Positions 11,480 to 24,349 of a DNA stretch of 64,000 nt are shown piece by piece. The DNA lies in the NCBI GenBank assembly GCA_963854835.1, contig OY978526.1:93760140-93824139 (forward strand), in the 5' to 3' direction. This DNA comes from Megamerina dolium. Taxonomy: Eukaryota > Arthropoda > Insecta > Diptera > Megamerinidae. The notes under the pieces are model-generated. The model had not been told where the DNA came from, searched no databases, and was given only the letters and a program-made list of their open reading frames with translations. The translations under genes and the position numbers were made by a program. The first letter of the stretch is position 1. Each line of letters begins with the position of its first letter.

Positions 11480-12200
11480 ACAATTGCGTTTTTCCATGAA
11501 AACTCCATGCCAGTGGTAAATTTCCAGCATAGTCGGTGGCCAAATGTTCGTTTAATATGTTCTATAAATTTCGCCGATCATTATACCGACAATCTTGACT
11601 ATTGGACCTACCCCGAATAAGGTAAAATATCCCAAACCATTACGGATGTACCACAGTGTTTTACCGTCTTTTTCGTCTATGTTGGATTCAATTCTTTAAG
11701 TGGAGAACGTCGTACATAGAGTCTACCCAAATATTTTATACTTGGATTCATCCCTCCAAACAATCAGGTTCCAAAAATTTGGGCCTTTAGAAATGGGTTC
11801 TTTTGCGAATCGAATACGCTTTTTGATGTTCTTCGAGGACACCAACGGTTTTTGCCTAGCAATTCTTCCATTCAGTTAATGTTCTTATAAACATCGTCTT
11901 TTGGTTTGTGACGACACATTTACGCCATAATCCATTTAAACCCTGATTTGTGATGAAGTTACAAACGGATCTCCCATGCTCAGATTAACATTGCGTCTGT
12001 CCTCAACTGAAGTGGTTTTTCTTGATTTCTGGCAAGGTTTATTTTCAAAAGTTGTATTATTTTTATAATGTGATTTTACCTCGCGCCGCTTAAAACCTCC
12101 GCTACTTCTGTAATATTGCTATATTTTTCAAAATATTCCCATATTATTTTTCTTTCAATAGGCTTTTAAATTTTCTGTTTGTCCATCATGTTCCAGTTGA
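11480..12200 (-). mobile_element. Tc1-like transposase remnant
   Basis: Conceptual minus-strand translation, with several frameshifts and stops, gives recognisable Tc1-family pieces: a W-x-DESKYKIFG-like second-Asp motif, YVRRSPLKE-like sequence, and TVKHCGTSVMVW, matching the family VKHGGGSVMVWG block. The frame breaks show a long-dead copy. Its boundaries are approximate. Confidence 0.65.
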
Positions 12201-12300
12201 CCTAGTATTACGTATTTATTAATTTTAAATCACTTTATAACGACTTTATTAATGAAACCACTAAAAACTATACTGAAAAGGCCGTTTTCTTATCAATACC

Positions 12301-12545
12301 TTATGGTGACTTTATTATATGAGCAGAGTATGTAGTCGCAAGTTGTTGTTGCTGTAGCAGCAATAACACGGAAAGGCTTTGTTTTGTTCCCCTACAAAGC
12401 ATTTCCGTAGTCTGACGAGTTGAATGGAGCTTGGTCAGCCACGTGGTCGAGTGATTCCGGGACGCAGACCAGTCTATTTTTGGTAATCCAGAGCATATAC
12501 ATTTTGTTGTTGTAGCACCTTCCATCCATTCTTGGGAGGCTCGTA
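12301..12545. repeat. Dispersed repeat fragment (family also at 51293-51360)
   Basis: The segment with GAGTTGAATGGA, CACGTGGTCGAGTG, CCGGGACGCAGACC and CTTGGGAGGCT is repeated with divergence at 51293-51360. It also contains two TTGTTGTTGTAGCA-like tracts. The family is unnamed, and I see no coding content. Confidence 0.55.
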
Positions 12546-12712
12546 TACTCTTATTTAACGTTTTTCACTGTTCTGGTAAACCCCAAATTATAAAATTTGG
12601 TTTGTCTAAACATTTGAGTAAACAGCTGGCCAAATATCAAGGTTGTAGAAAATAGTACGGCAACAATCGGGGAGAAAATGGATAAACATAAATTAAAGAG
12701 CACCGTAGTATC

Positions 12713-12713
12713 C

Positions 12714-12777
<64 letters not shown>

Positions 12778-12778
12778 G

Positions 12779-12810
<32 letters not shown>

Positions 12811-12892
12811 TATATATATACACACATATATATATATATATATACACACATATATATATATATGTAAATGTGTATATATATATATATAAACA

Positions 12893-12934
<42 letters not shown>

Positions 12935-12986
12935 AATGTGTATATATATATATATATGTAAATGTGTATATATATATATATAAACA

Positions 12987-13022
<36 letters not shown>

Positions 13023-13048
13023 AATGTGTATATATATATATATAAACA

Positions 13049-13100
<52 letters not shown>

Positions 13101-13140
13101 AATGTGTATATATATATATATAAACATAATTATATATATA

Positions 13141-13230
<90 letters not shown>
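12713..13230. repeat. Compound (TA)n array with a GTAAATGTG-containing higher-order unit
   Basis: About 515 bp of (TA)n is interrupted by five regularly placed units of TATGTAAATGTGTATATA, most followed by ATAAACATATTTATATA (near 12862, 12930, 12957, 13018 and 13096). It is therefore a minisatellite built on a dinucleotide array, not a plain microsatellite. Open frames across it (YIYIYI) are artefacts. Confidence 0.95.
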
Positions 13231-13231
<1 letters not shown>

Positions 13232-13239
13232 CATGTATA

Positions 13240-13430
13240 TATTAAGGAACCTACTTATCTTAACCGAATCCAAATTGTAGAACCCTTGTGATAACATATT
13301 TCCTAGTTTGTCGACCGTTGAACGAATGCATCTGTATTTTTATTAAATAGATGCCGCGTCCGAAGTTCGAACGCACGACCTCATGCACAAAAGGCCAGTG
13401 CAGTGGTCAACTAAAGTAGGGTACGCATAC
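13240..13430 (-). mobile_element. Degenerate tRNA-derived SINE, copy 5
   Basis: It shows AAGGAACCTACTTATCTTA, CGAATCCAAATTGTAGAACC and CTTGTGATAACAT, and a decayed tRNA-like head (GTTCGAACGCACGACCTCAT in plus orientation). It abuts the (TA)n array directly. Confidence 0.6.
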
Positions 13431-14507
13431 TTGAATTAATTATACTAAAGTCATAAATTTACATTGATTCGTACTCGACTCCATTTTATATCAATGCCTT
13501 GCACCGTATTTACACATTTTCCTATACGTTTCGTTTCATAAAATAATTTGCTTCATTTAAGGAAAAAGGGTAAATTTTTTTTTACAATTTTAAAATGTTA
13601 TAATTGAAAAATTCTATTGCAATTGAGATGCATTAAAAACTACAGGTATTATTTATTTTTCACGAACAAGGAATGATTTTTTAATTATTACTTTTTCAAG
13701 CATTATTTTTTTGTTTATACGGTAACAAGGATTCAGAAGACGAATTGGTCACAACTGTCATAATAGTACTGATAGATAGTATCAAATTTAAAAATAAGTA
13801 CAATTTATTAAAAAAAAAAAAAATATTTCAATACTAAAGTTCCACTTATTACAACCTTTGCACTTACTTCCATCATCACTTAGTTCGTTATATGATCTGT
13901 TTGCTTCCATTATCATAAAACAAAACTTTCGTTTATTTAAAATTTATTTTATTTTTCGAACCCTATCCTTTATATCCTTTTGTTGAAAAAATTTGTGCTT
14001 TAAATACACTTTTTGTTTTGACTAAAATATGTGTTTTATACCAAATTTAATTAGCAGGCTTTATTCATCGATTATTCAAATACTTTTCTCAAACACAACC
14101 GTCCATTTAAGGTAAACAACTTAAACTGAACTAAATCAAAAGCCAGCAACGAATAATTTATACTGATAGTGCTTTATTTTTCTTGTGCTGAGCTTATTTA
14201 ATTTAATATTAAAACACATTTGCAAACAGAAACACATACGTCTGTAGATATATAAATTTGTATGAAAAAATGCATTTAAATATTGATGTAACACATTTGT
14301 GTACCAGACGTTCAAAACTCTTCAGTCATAAAAATAAGGATTGAGACAAAGGTAAAAACATTTAAGTAAGCATGAGAAAAAAGTAACTCCTATGCCGAGA
14401 TACATAATACAAAACAAGTAGTGGGTTTTAATAATAAAAGTGAAAAAAAAGGCAATCGAAGTATACATTTGTCTTGTTTATGTTTTTATTTGTAATAAAA
14501 ATCGGTA
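13431..14507. other. Intergenic DNA 3' of Dis3
   Basis: No gene was seen. A minus-strand AATAAA (plus TTTATT, 14485-14490) lies about 18 bases past the Dis3 stop and is a plausible polyadenylation signal. Confidence 0.5.
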
Positions 14508-17500
14508 CTATTTATTTTTGCTTTTTTTTGTCACACCTTCCTGTGTCATTTTTTTGCTTTTCTTCTGTGGAGGTGGCTTGGACGATTCCGTCGTTTCAGC
14601 ATTGTTGGATGATTCTTGATCTACATCGACGAGCACACTAAATCCCTTAATGTATGGTTTAACCAGTTGAAATACAAGTTTTTCATGTTGTACGTTACGT
14701 GAGTCCAAACTTAAACGCACCGTAACTGGATCGAAAGCATGAAATAGAATGTTACCACAACGTTGTGTATGGTCCTGGAAGTTCATTAACAATAAATATT
14801 ATGCGATAAAATAATATCCAGATACAATTTTTCAAATCAAAAATATATACCTCTTCATTAAAATTGAATATGACATCTTTCGGTAGCTTTGCCTTATCAT
14901 CCTTGAGAGGATTCAAGAAAACAGTACCTTCCAAACCGAATTTCGGAATAAGTACTTGTAATGCATTCTTCCGCACAAAGAGTATGTAACTATGGGAGTA
15001 AAGAAATTCTGTTATACCAACACTCAATTGAACTCATTTTCAGCAGTTTACCCTTCCTCGTCTTGAGTTTTGCCCCGAAAGAATAGGTGAGTATTTAAAG
15101 CAACCGACGCTCGGCCAGCATACTGAGCCATTTTATGCCGATAGTTTAAATTATGGCAGAGCTCTTCGTTTGCTTTTTTATTCAAAAGGTCAGCGTAAGT
15201 ACTGTCTGCACCAATTGAAGCTGCCAACAACCGATGTACTATAATGTCCGAATATCTGTAAATGCAAATTTAAATTTTAAAAAAACCAATCTATGATTTC
15301 TTTTATATTCCATACGCAGACAGTTCGGAATTGATATGTCAATACATAATTTGTATTAGCGCGTTACCGATGTTTTTTTTTTCTACTAAAAAATTTTGAT
15401 CAGAGATTAAATTCTTTGTTTTGTAATATTTATCAAAAACAGAGATTCACACAAAAATGATGGAAATATTATTGAAGGAATATTCTCCTTAATTTCAACT
15501 GTGCACCGAGGTTAATTTAAGTGTCTTGCAAACAACAAATCAAATAGGTCGAGCAGCGAATGTGCGTGAAATAGTTAATGGCATCTCAATAGATCGAACT
15601 CATACAAAAATAATTAAAAATAAAACTTTGTGCGATTTATAGAGAAACATTGAAGTAAAATTATTGAAATTATTATACGGAAAAATAAACTATTCAGGTT
15701 TTTCCTCTGATCTTTCAAAACATCCCGAACTGTTCTCGTATATTCGTACAGTATAATATTAACCTTCTAATAGGAGACGTGAAATGTGTATAAATTGGTG
15801 TTGCTAGACCATAATGAAAGAACTCTTCCTGTTGTACTGTTCCACTGATAAAATACACTGCTTGCATCATACAACGTGTAGCCAAAATACGTATCATTGT
15901 GTTGAAGTATGGATTATCTTCTTTAACACATTCATCGAGCGAATGTGCCAATTCTAATCCGGTGTCCGTTTTAATGTTGAAACCCTGGTTACGTGCTGCC
16001 TTTACTAACGGATCGAAATTGCTCGTCGGCGGTTTTGGATGCCTGCGTAACATGGCACATTCTGGAAATTCCTTTACTATGTGCTCAGCTACGGTAGTGT
16101 TTGCGAGTAACATAAATTCTTCAACCATAGAGTTGGTTTCCCGCATTTGTTTTGCTTCAACCTCAAGCGGCTCGTGTGTTTCGCTGTCAACTTGGAATCG
16201 AATCTCTGGCGACGCCAGTACAAGGGCACTGGAAAACATAAGTATGCACAGAGTTATAAATTTACTACTTTTATCGTTAATTAATTATATGTCATACCCA
16301 TTATCCATGCGATTCTTTTTCAATATTTTCGCTAAGCTATTGAGATTTCTTAAGCCTATAGCAATTTCGTTCTGCTGAGTTTTATCATCAATAATTATCT
16401 GTGCTTGCTCATAAGTCATGGCGCTTTTCGATTTAATTATACTCTTATGAAATCGTTTCGACAATATATTTGCTTTGGTATCCATTTCCCAAATGCAGGA
16501 AAATGCAAAACGTTCTTGTCCACCAACTAGAGAGCATAGATTCGAACTTAGCAATTCCGGCACCATATCAATACGTTTGCCCACCAAATAAACAGTGGTG
16601 CCACGCGCCGCTGACTCCATATCAAGTGCATTACCAGGACGTATAAAATGGCTCACATCAGCAATATGTACTCCAACCTCCAAATTGCCATTGGGCAGTG
16701 CGCGACAATGAAGCGCATCATCAATATCTGTGCATCCAGGCGGATCTACAGAACATATGTATAGGTCACGCAGATCTACGCGCTTATCATATTCCTACAG
16801 TAATGGAAGACAAATTGTTAATCACTACCCAATTCTCTCTCACCGAGCATATAAACAACATGAATCATTTACTTCTTTTGTGATTGTCCATGGCATTTTG
16901 GGTAAAAAGCTCAAAACTTCCTCAGAGAAATTGCTATGTGGCACATCGTGTTCTAACAAAATCACTTCATTTTCTGTATTTACGTCCCCTAACGGACCTA
17001 AGCAGCGAACGAAGTGACCATGTGGATAGCGGGAAGAGCGAGGCCATGAATCAATGGCAACGATAATACGCTGATTTTGCAACTTCTCCGCCTGACGAGT
17101 TTCTATACGAATACGTGGAATTTTACGATCTGCTGGTATAAATATATGGCGTGTCGTATTTTCCAAAGCATTCGACTGTATAATTCCACAATATTGGCGC
17201 CATTTACGACGAATTATACCAACAATTCTTCCAGTGGGTCGTTTTTCTGTGTTTGCTATAGCAACCTTATTGAAAGCCATCAATTCGGCATCAGTCCGTT
17301 CTACAGTATCACCAGGATCATCATCTTCACGTTCTTCCAACACAACTTCACTTGGTGCAGACCATTTTTCTTTGGGCAGAATTTCAATAGCGACAATGTC
17401 ACCATTAACAGCTCGATTGAGACTTTCCCGGCCTTGTATGAGAATCTAAAATATTTGGATTAAAGATATAAACTTCAAAAATAAAAAAAATATCTACAAA

Positions 17501-18439
17501 ACGTACCGGATGCTCATAATTTTCTACGGTTACAGAACCTTCCAAATAATTTTCTCTTGAAGCCTGAAACGATCCCTGCAATAACTTGTTCGATTTGATT
17601 CCTTCCTGAATTTCATGCAGACTTAGATGTGTAGGAAACAACGGCAAAGAGTTCTTTTCACTTTCAAAATTCTTTCTTGCAATTTTATCAATCAACATAG
17701 GAAAATCGACAAGAGCCTTAATGTACTCCTCCGGCGATGCGGCCAATATACCTTCCATTTCCGCTTTATCTCGATTAGCTTTGTCAGCCGTGAGTAACAC
17801 AGCTCGTGTTAGTTTATGTCCGGATTTTTCAAATGCTTTCCCTTGTTGTGCAGAAAATAAATGAGCATCATACCAGCGGGTTGCAAACCGTATAGCTCGA
17901 TCATTACGATCATTCATACTCTCACCAGGTAAGCGCTCCACATAGGTGTCCCTAAAAACTCGTATTATATTAGCGAAACTTTTTAAGGATGAAATACTAA
18001 CTTGTGATGTTCATTGACGAATACGTAAAACCCTCTTGGCTTATGCTGTACGATCTGACAAAAACGTTTGTACACAGCCGAACTCTTGTGTTTCACCTCA
18101 TTAAGTACCGTCGACAAAACTATAACGTTGCATATCGCATCCTCCTCTAATGCATCGATCTGGTCCAACACAACATTTGTGTCTAAAACAAGGTAATGTG
18201 GAAACGGAAACAGAGTACTACGTACATTACGTTCCGGTAACAATGCTACAGAACACTCATCTTGATCACAGGATTGACATATTTTAGCACCACAAGTAAG
18301 ATCATCACGAAGATAGTGTTCACGCACAACCTGGCCAAAAATTTTATTTATAATTTGATATCGAATAGGTATTTATTTATGTTACCTTTAGAATATTGCC
18401 ACGTTTAGTTTTGCGGGTAAATTCTCGTATAGTCTGCAT
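14508..18439 (-). CDS. Dis3: Exosome 3'-5' exoribonuclease and PIN endonuclease Dis3 (RRP44)
   Basis: The catalytic subunit of the RNA exosome, which processes and degrades rRNA precursors, mRNA and non-coding RNA. Exons on the minus strand: 18439-18386, 18330-18002, 17951-17507, 17445-16873, 16794-16298, 16228-15764, 15255-15052, 14989-14851, 14774-14508. All introns are GT-AG, and the phases sum to 991 codons (990 aa), matching the family length. In order: an N-terminal cysteine cluster (CGAKICQSC...C, the CR3 region); a PIN domain with [13 protein letters not shown] and NDRNDRAIR (about residues 60-195); cold-shock-like OB domains; an RNB domain with the metal-binding [15 protein letters not shown] (about residues 482-496) and [13 protein letters not shown]; an S1-like domain; and a lysine-rich tail (KKSKKM, KKSKNK). 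Both nuclease centres look intact. The start ATG at 18439 gives the expected [15 protein letters not shown]-terminus. It is divergently paired with Rrp5. Confidence 0.97.
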
Positions 18440-19702
18440 TTTATATTTAATAAACAAATAATGGTGCGACTCAAATAAGGCTCACTTATCCAATCGTTTA
18501 GCAGCGTATCGTATCGAAGCGGTTCGTAGAAATGCACGTGGTAATTACTGATATTGTAACGTATCGTAGAAACGACAGTTGCAAGTGAACCAATTCGTAC
18601 GGTTAGGCGGCTGTTATGTTGAGAATCATATAATTCGCAATCACGACAATATTACACTCCTTTTTTTTGGGACCAAATGCTGATCAATAAAGTATATTAT
18701 GTTCAAGGGTTTTCGATCTCCAATCACAGAGACGATTTTTTCCACCTTTCATTACATTTGACGTGAATAAGTTTGGCTAAACCATTTCAAATATCGTCTA
18801 TCTAAACGATTTATATTTGCTTGTTTATATACTTATTACATATTAAACAATACTTCTTCGCCACAAATAGTTTGAATTAAATATAATTTTATTACAAAGC
18901 GTTAAATAAATACAAAAAATACAATACATAGAAAGAAAATTTTTGAAACTACTACTCCATGACACTTGATGAGCTGCTAACCTGCATTAGGTTGTTGAAG
19001 AGAAAAGAGACAACCAACGTTACACTCCACTTGTCAAATTGTTTTGGTTTCCATGAAACTTGAAATTATTTTTAAACAGTGCGCGCTTGCTGCGAATTTC
19101 TATTTAGGATAAAATTTTTGGTATTGTACTTAATACACAATTAAAAAGTAAGAAAAATTAATAAAAAAAAAATCTGTGCAACGTTAATACCCGGTATATC
19201 ATACGTGATTTAACCGATATGAACTGAACGATGTGACGACAACATTAAAATTTCATTAAAGCACATTTTTTACAAATGATCCATAAAACTTTTCACAAAT
19301 CAATTAATTTTTAGTACTTCGAGCGAAAGAAGGTAAATATAATTATTTCAGTGTTGCTAATTGCTTACAAATCTTTTTCTGGCATGTCAAAATATAAATA
19401 GATTGAAGTCGACCACTGCGCCAATTATCGTTGTGCTGCAATGTCGCTGTGTTGCAGCCAATTTGTGCGTCTACGTAAGAAAGCCATGCTATTTAAATGG
19501 TGGCTGTTGTTGCAATGTTACAGCCGCAGTCATCTGTTTGCTACTTTACATGCCGATACGTTGACAAATCGCACCAAAATTGTTCTGTAATTATACCAAA
19601 TTATACTATTATTCTGAATGCACGTGTTTTATCGTTGTGCGTGTAAAACTATTTGGAACAAATTAGTTATTTAGCGTATTTGAAAAATAAGTAAGCAGAA
19701 AG
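18440..19702. promoter_or_regulatory. Shared divergent upstream region of Dis3 and Rrp5
   Basis: This 1263 bp gap separates the two start codons and must hold both promoters and 5' UTRs. A CACGTG E-box core lies near 18535, and TATCGTATCG/GTATCGTAGAA repeats cluster at 18500-18580 on the Dis3 side. A TATAAATAG sequence lies near 19394. Transcription start sites cannot be fixed from sequence alone. No competing gene is convincing here: an open stretch at 19361-19564 lacks any recognised domain. Confidence 0.6.
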
Positions 19703-22700
19703 ATGGTAATAGTGGAGAAAAGTTTTCCAAGGGGCGGATTAACCAAGGAATCAAATACGGGAGAAACTGAAAATATTGTAAGTTTCCAATTTTTCATCCA
19801 AGTGTTTTTCTAAACAATTTCACCTACAGATTTTTGGTGCAGTTCAAAAGAAAATTAAAACTAAATCCAGTGCGAAAGTCGATTTATCTAATACACAGGA
19901 AGATACACAATTAGACCATATTGAGACTGTTTCAGCAGAGCTATTAAGTTATGAAACAATTCAAGATGGAATGAACATAATGGGCATAGTGAAAGCCGTT
20001 GATCCTTTGTATTTGCTTTTATCTTTGCCTGGGCGTATGACAGCACGAGTATCTGCTTTAGAAATTTCGGATGCATATACAAAATTCACACAAAATTTTC
20101 TTAAAAATACGGAAAACATAGAAAATTATAAATCCATTACGGATTTATATCAGATTGGTCAAGTAGTCTATGGACATGTACAAGAGGTGAAATCGCACGA
20201 TTCAGGTCGCATTAGGATTAATATGTCGCTTAAACCAACTGAAGTCCATTCGGGTTTGCAGCACGTCAATATAAAGAAAGGCTTCATCTTTAGTGGTGCG
20301 GTTGAGGAAATACAGGAACATGGTATTATCATCGAGTCAGGTATAAAGGGAATGCGTGCATTTTTGCCGCTTGAGGAATCAAAAATCGAGAACTACACTG
20401 TCGGTGAATTAATATTATTAAAAGTTGAAAAAATATCGCATGATAAAACGGTTAGCACTGCTATATGTAAAGAAATAAAACAGGAGAATGCAAAAATCAA
20501 AAACCAAAGTGAAGCCAATATAGATTATATTATGCCCTCTACCATTGTACAGTTCAATATCAGCAAACAGCTCAAGGATGGACTGCAGGGCACAGTCATG
20601 AACGGAGCTCACATCGGATACGTGAATGAACATCAATTGACTGAAGCGCTTTCATTGCCAGAAGATTACGAAGTAAATACTATTGTGCAAGCACGCGTAC
20701 TCTATATAATGCCTTTAACCAAATTGATTTATCTCACATTGAATCTTCGTAATACGGCAGAACATAATGACTCTGTTGCAAACCAGTTCAAAAGTGGCGA
20801 CATTATTGAAAACGCTAAAGTGCATCGTATGGGTACAGGTGGTGTAGTTTTGGTCTTGAATAATAAGTTCAAAGGCATTTTGTCATATAAAACAATTAAA
20901 GCCAATTACAAAGGCAACTATGATCAAGATGAGCTACTTAACAAATATGCTAAAAAAACTGAACATAAAGTGCGAGTGCTTGGTTACGATTTAATGGACT
21001 CGATGTACATTTGTACAGACTCGACAAATGTGGTTAATGAGAAAGTATTCTCTGTGAACGACTTACAACCTGGAGAATTTACCACAGTCACAGTGAAGAA
21101 CCAAAATAAGCACGTGGGGGGCTACAATGTCCAAGTAGGAAAAGTTCAGGGTAAGTTGAATGACATAAATATTATGATTTAATCAAAATTTATTACAAAT
21201 TTTCCAATTTTCCAGGGATAATTGAGCATTTATTTTTGGCGCCAACAAACAAACCAATTGAGGAAAATTCAAAAGTACGTTGCCGTGTTTTAGCAATAAA
21301 TGAGGACCGTAAAACTGTTTATTTCACTAACCGTCCCGAGTATATGACAAAGAAATGCAAAATACTGAAATCACTCAAAGAAGCGAAACCCAATGGCATA
21401 TATACAGGTACAATTGTTAAATGTGAAGCTGATTATATACTGGTAAAATTCTGCAATAACATCAAAGGGGTATTGCACAAACAACAACTAAATTCCTTAA
21501 TGGCTGCAGAAATGGATACTTTTTATGAAGGTCAAACAATGCTGTTTCGTATACTAAATAAAAATGACGAACAAATAAGATTAAGCCTAGCAGATGATAT
21601 GTTTAGTTTGGGTGAAATTTGTCCTGTGACTGTTGTCAATACTTTGGAGTCAGGATTAGAAATCAAAATCGTGTATCATGCATTTGAGAACGATTCACAG
21701 GAAGAAGAAACGGCCGAGATGCAAATCAAAGGCATAGTGCCGATACGTTTACTATCGGACTATATGGATTTAATATATGCTAAATTGCGAATGCACCCAG
21801 CAGGCACCCAAACACAAGCTGTCTGTATTTTTAGAAACACGTTCAGTTTGCGAGACGTTGAATATTTCCAGCAGCATTTGACTAAAGACTGGAATACCGT
21901 AAAAATGGGTGATATACTGAAAACGTATGTTAAAAACGTCAATGAAGATGTAGTCGAGTTGGTGTTACCCATACGAGACTATGCAAAACCCGTAAAGCTA
22001 CACTTAAAAATGCTATTGGTGAACGCATATAAATGTTCGAACGTCGTGCTTACTCCAGAACAAGTACTTTATGTAAAGGTGTTGGGCAAGGAAAAGCTTA
22101 CAAAAACACTGACAGTTACTGCCAAATTAACTGATGTCTGGAATGGGGAATTGAGCAGTACGGCACAATATTTAGAAAAGTATGTACAATTACTTTTAAT
22201 TTGTTTACTCGTTATTTTTATGACATTTTATTATCCCATGCAATATAGATATCTGAAAGAGGTGAGTGATATTAAAAAGACATTAAAGAAGCAAGGCAGC
22301 CACCCCATCGCACAACTCACCATCGGTGAGAAGATTACAGCTTCTTTCAAAGGTGTAAATGCGGAAACCAATGATTGGCAATACGAAATTGCTAAAACCA
22401 AAATACAAGCAATTGTAAAGGCGCCATTAGTTGGCAAGTCCAAGCCGCCTAAGAATGGTGCGATGCAAGAATGCATTATACTTTGGATTGATTATTCCAA
22501 TGAGTTAGTATTCCTAAGCAACAAAAGTAGCGATATTGATCATATAACAAATGCCACAAAAATACCTACGAATTTAGTAGGTAAATCTGGTATAAATGGA
22601 AAAATATTGCTTATACTGGAAAATGTTTTTATATGTTCGTTGAAGAAAGGACCAAATCCGCTGATCTATTGTCCGATACGGTTGCATTTCAATGATTTGG

Positions 22701-24349
22701 AGAATGCATCAAGCATACATATCAAAGAAGGCGACTTCTGTAAATTGGCTTTTATACATGAATCCAAACCAATTGCCGTTCTTGAAAGTACATGGAAGCT
22801 GTGGAAAAATATAAAGCGCAAATGTAAAGCAGAAGAAGAACATCAAGCATCAAATCATAAAAAAATCAGACTGGCAAAGAGCGAAGAAGAGGACAATAGT
22901 AAAAATGTAACAAGAAAGAAGAAAGCCGAATGCGATAAAGTAAGCATTGAAAAGCCGGCAGATAAGAAAACTGAGAATGATCGTAAACGTAAATTAAAAG
23001 CTACTAAGCAAGAGGCGAATGAAAGCAAGAAAGTGAAAAAGCTAAACAAAATGGAAAACCTTTTCTACGAAGATATAACACCAAATGAAGAAATAGCCAA
23101 AAACCATACTCAAGTTGAAGCTACGGAGATGGAATCCGATCAGAATAAAATTGCAAAAACGTCGAAAACTAAAATTCAACGACTGTCGGGTGTAGCTAAT
23201 TTCTGGACAACAGAATTATCGATATTAAATCGTAATAACGATTCAGCTGAGTCAAGCGATGATGCTGAGAACGATACAGAAACATCTGCACCGCAACGGA
23301 AGAAGAAACTCACATCGGTGGAGAAATTCAAATTGCAACGTGAAGAAGAGGAGCGTTTGCGTAATATCGAAGAAAAATATACCGATCCTAAGCACTTGCC
23401 CGAAACAGTAGATCAATTCGACCGCTTAGTACTATCTGATCCTAACAATAGTAAACATTGGATTAACTATATGGTTTTTCACTTGCAATCGACAGAGATC
23501 GATAAGGCACGTGCAGTGGCACGACGAGCTATCAAAGCGATCTCTTTCAGGGATAGCAACGAGCAGTTGAATGTCTGGATGGCTTTACTTAATTTAGAAA
23601 TCCGATATGGGAATAAGGAAACGTATACAGATACGCTTAAGGAGGTTCTTACGTACAATGATCCCATGAAGGTGTATTTGCTCACAATCGATATACTACG
23701 GGATGCAAATAAAACACAAGAACTAATTGAAATAATTGGCATTGTTACAAAGAAATTTAAGGGCGAACTGGACGTTTGGAGAACGGTAGCAAATGCTTAC
23801 TTTAGCATAGGTATGAAAGAACGAGCACAAAGCCTATTGCATAAAGCATTGTCTTGCTTATCAAAACAAGAACGTAAGTTTAAATAGGAAAACTTTATCA
23901 TCATTTTCTCAAAAACATTATGTAGAGGAATTCTCAAAATATGTCTTCTTTTTTAGATGTAAATGCGATTGTAATGTTTGCAAATTTAAACCACAAGCAT
24001 GGCGATAATGAAATGGCACAAACACTGCTCGAACAAATTGTCACATCATATCCGAAACGGGTGGACGTATGGACACAATATGTGGATATGCTAATCAAAG
24101 AAAATTTTATCGATTCAGCGAGGTTTGTAGATTCGTTCATCTATATATCTACATATTTCTATTTTTGTTTCTCCTATACACAACAGATCAGTTTTGGAGC
24201 GTGCTACTATACAGAAAATTCCGCTTAAGAAAATGAGTACTATTTTTAAAAAGTATCTCCAGTTTGAAGAACGTTTCGGAACTGAAGCTGATGTTCAAAA
24301 AGTTAAGAAATTGGCAGCTGAATATGTTAAGGCCAATTCAAGTACATGA
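19703..24349 (+). CDS. Rrp5: Ribosome biogenesis factor Rrp5/PDCD11 (S1 and HAT repeats)
   Basis: A nucleolar RNA-binding protein needed for pre-rRNA cleavage and assembly of both ribosomal subunits. Exons: 19703-19777, 19830-21150, 21216-22179, 22249-23873, 23957-24122, 24187-24349. All are GT-AG, summing to 1438 codons (1437 aa), close to the fly orthologue. The ATG at 19703 gives an N-terminus with SFPRGG, a family hallmark. Exons 2-4 hold tandem S1 RNA-binding domains (recurring segments such as YGHVQEV, GIKGMRAFLP, GLQGTVMNGAHIGYV, and YTGTIVKCEADYILVKF). A charged, lysine-rich linker follows (around residues 960-1130). The last roughly 280 residues are HAT/TPR-like helical repeats (FDRLVLSDPNNSKHWINYM, YPKRVDVWTQYVDMLIK). 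The 69 bp intron 22180-22248 lacks stops and is a multiple of three, so a naive open frame reads through it. A plus-strand AATAAA lies at 24464. Confidence 0.96.
22180..22248 (+). other. Stop-free 69 bp intron of Rrp5
   Basis: It starts GTATGT and ends ATATAG. Removing it joins the flanking codons in phase (Lys codon split AA/A). Read through, it would add 23 very hydrophobic residues (LLLICLLVIFMTFYY) that make no sense in a soluble S1 protein. It is an intron, not a membrane helix. Confidence 0.85.

Noticed and set aside
12551..13280. Long Tyr/Ile open frames (YIYIYI) on both strands
   Set aside because: They are readings of the (TA)n array and have no other coding evidence. The same applies to 62121-62651.
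19361..19564. Cys-rich 67-codon open frame upstream of Rrp5
   Set aside because: Composition is biased and hydrophobic, with no signal-peptide logic or family match. More likely promoter or 5' UTR sequence.
22180..22248. Apparent transmembrane helix in Rrp5
   Set aside because: It is exactly delimited by GT-AG splice sites and absent from the protein family, so it is read-through of an intron.
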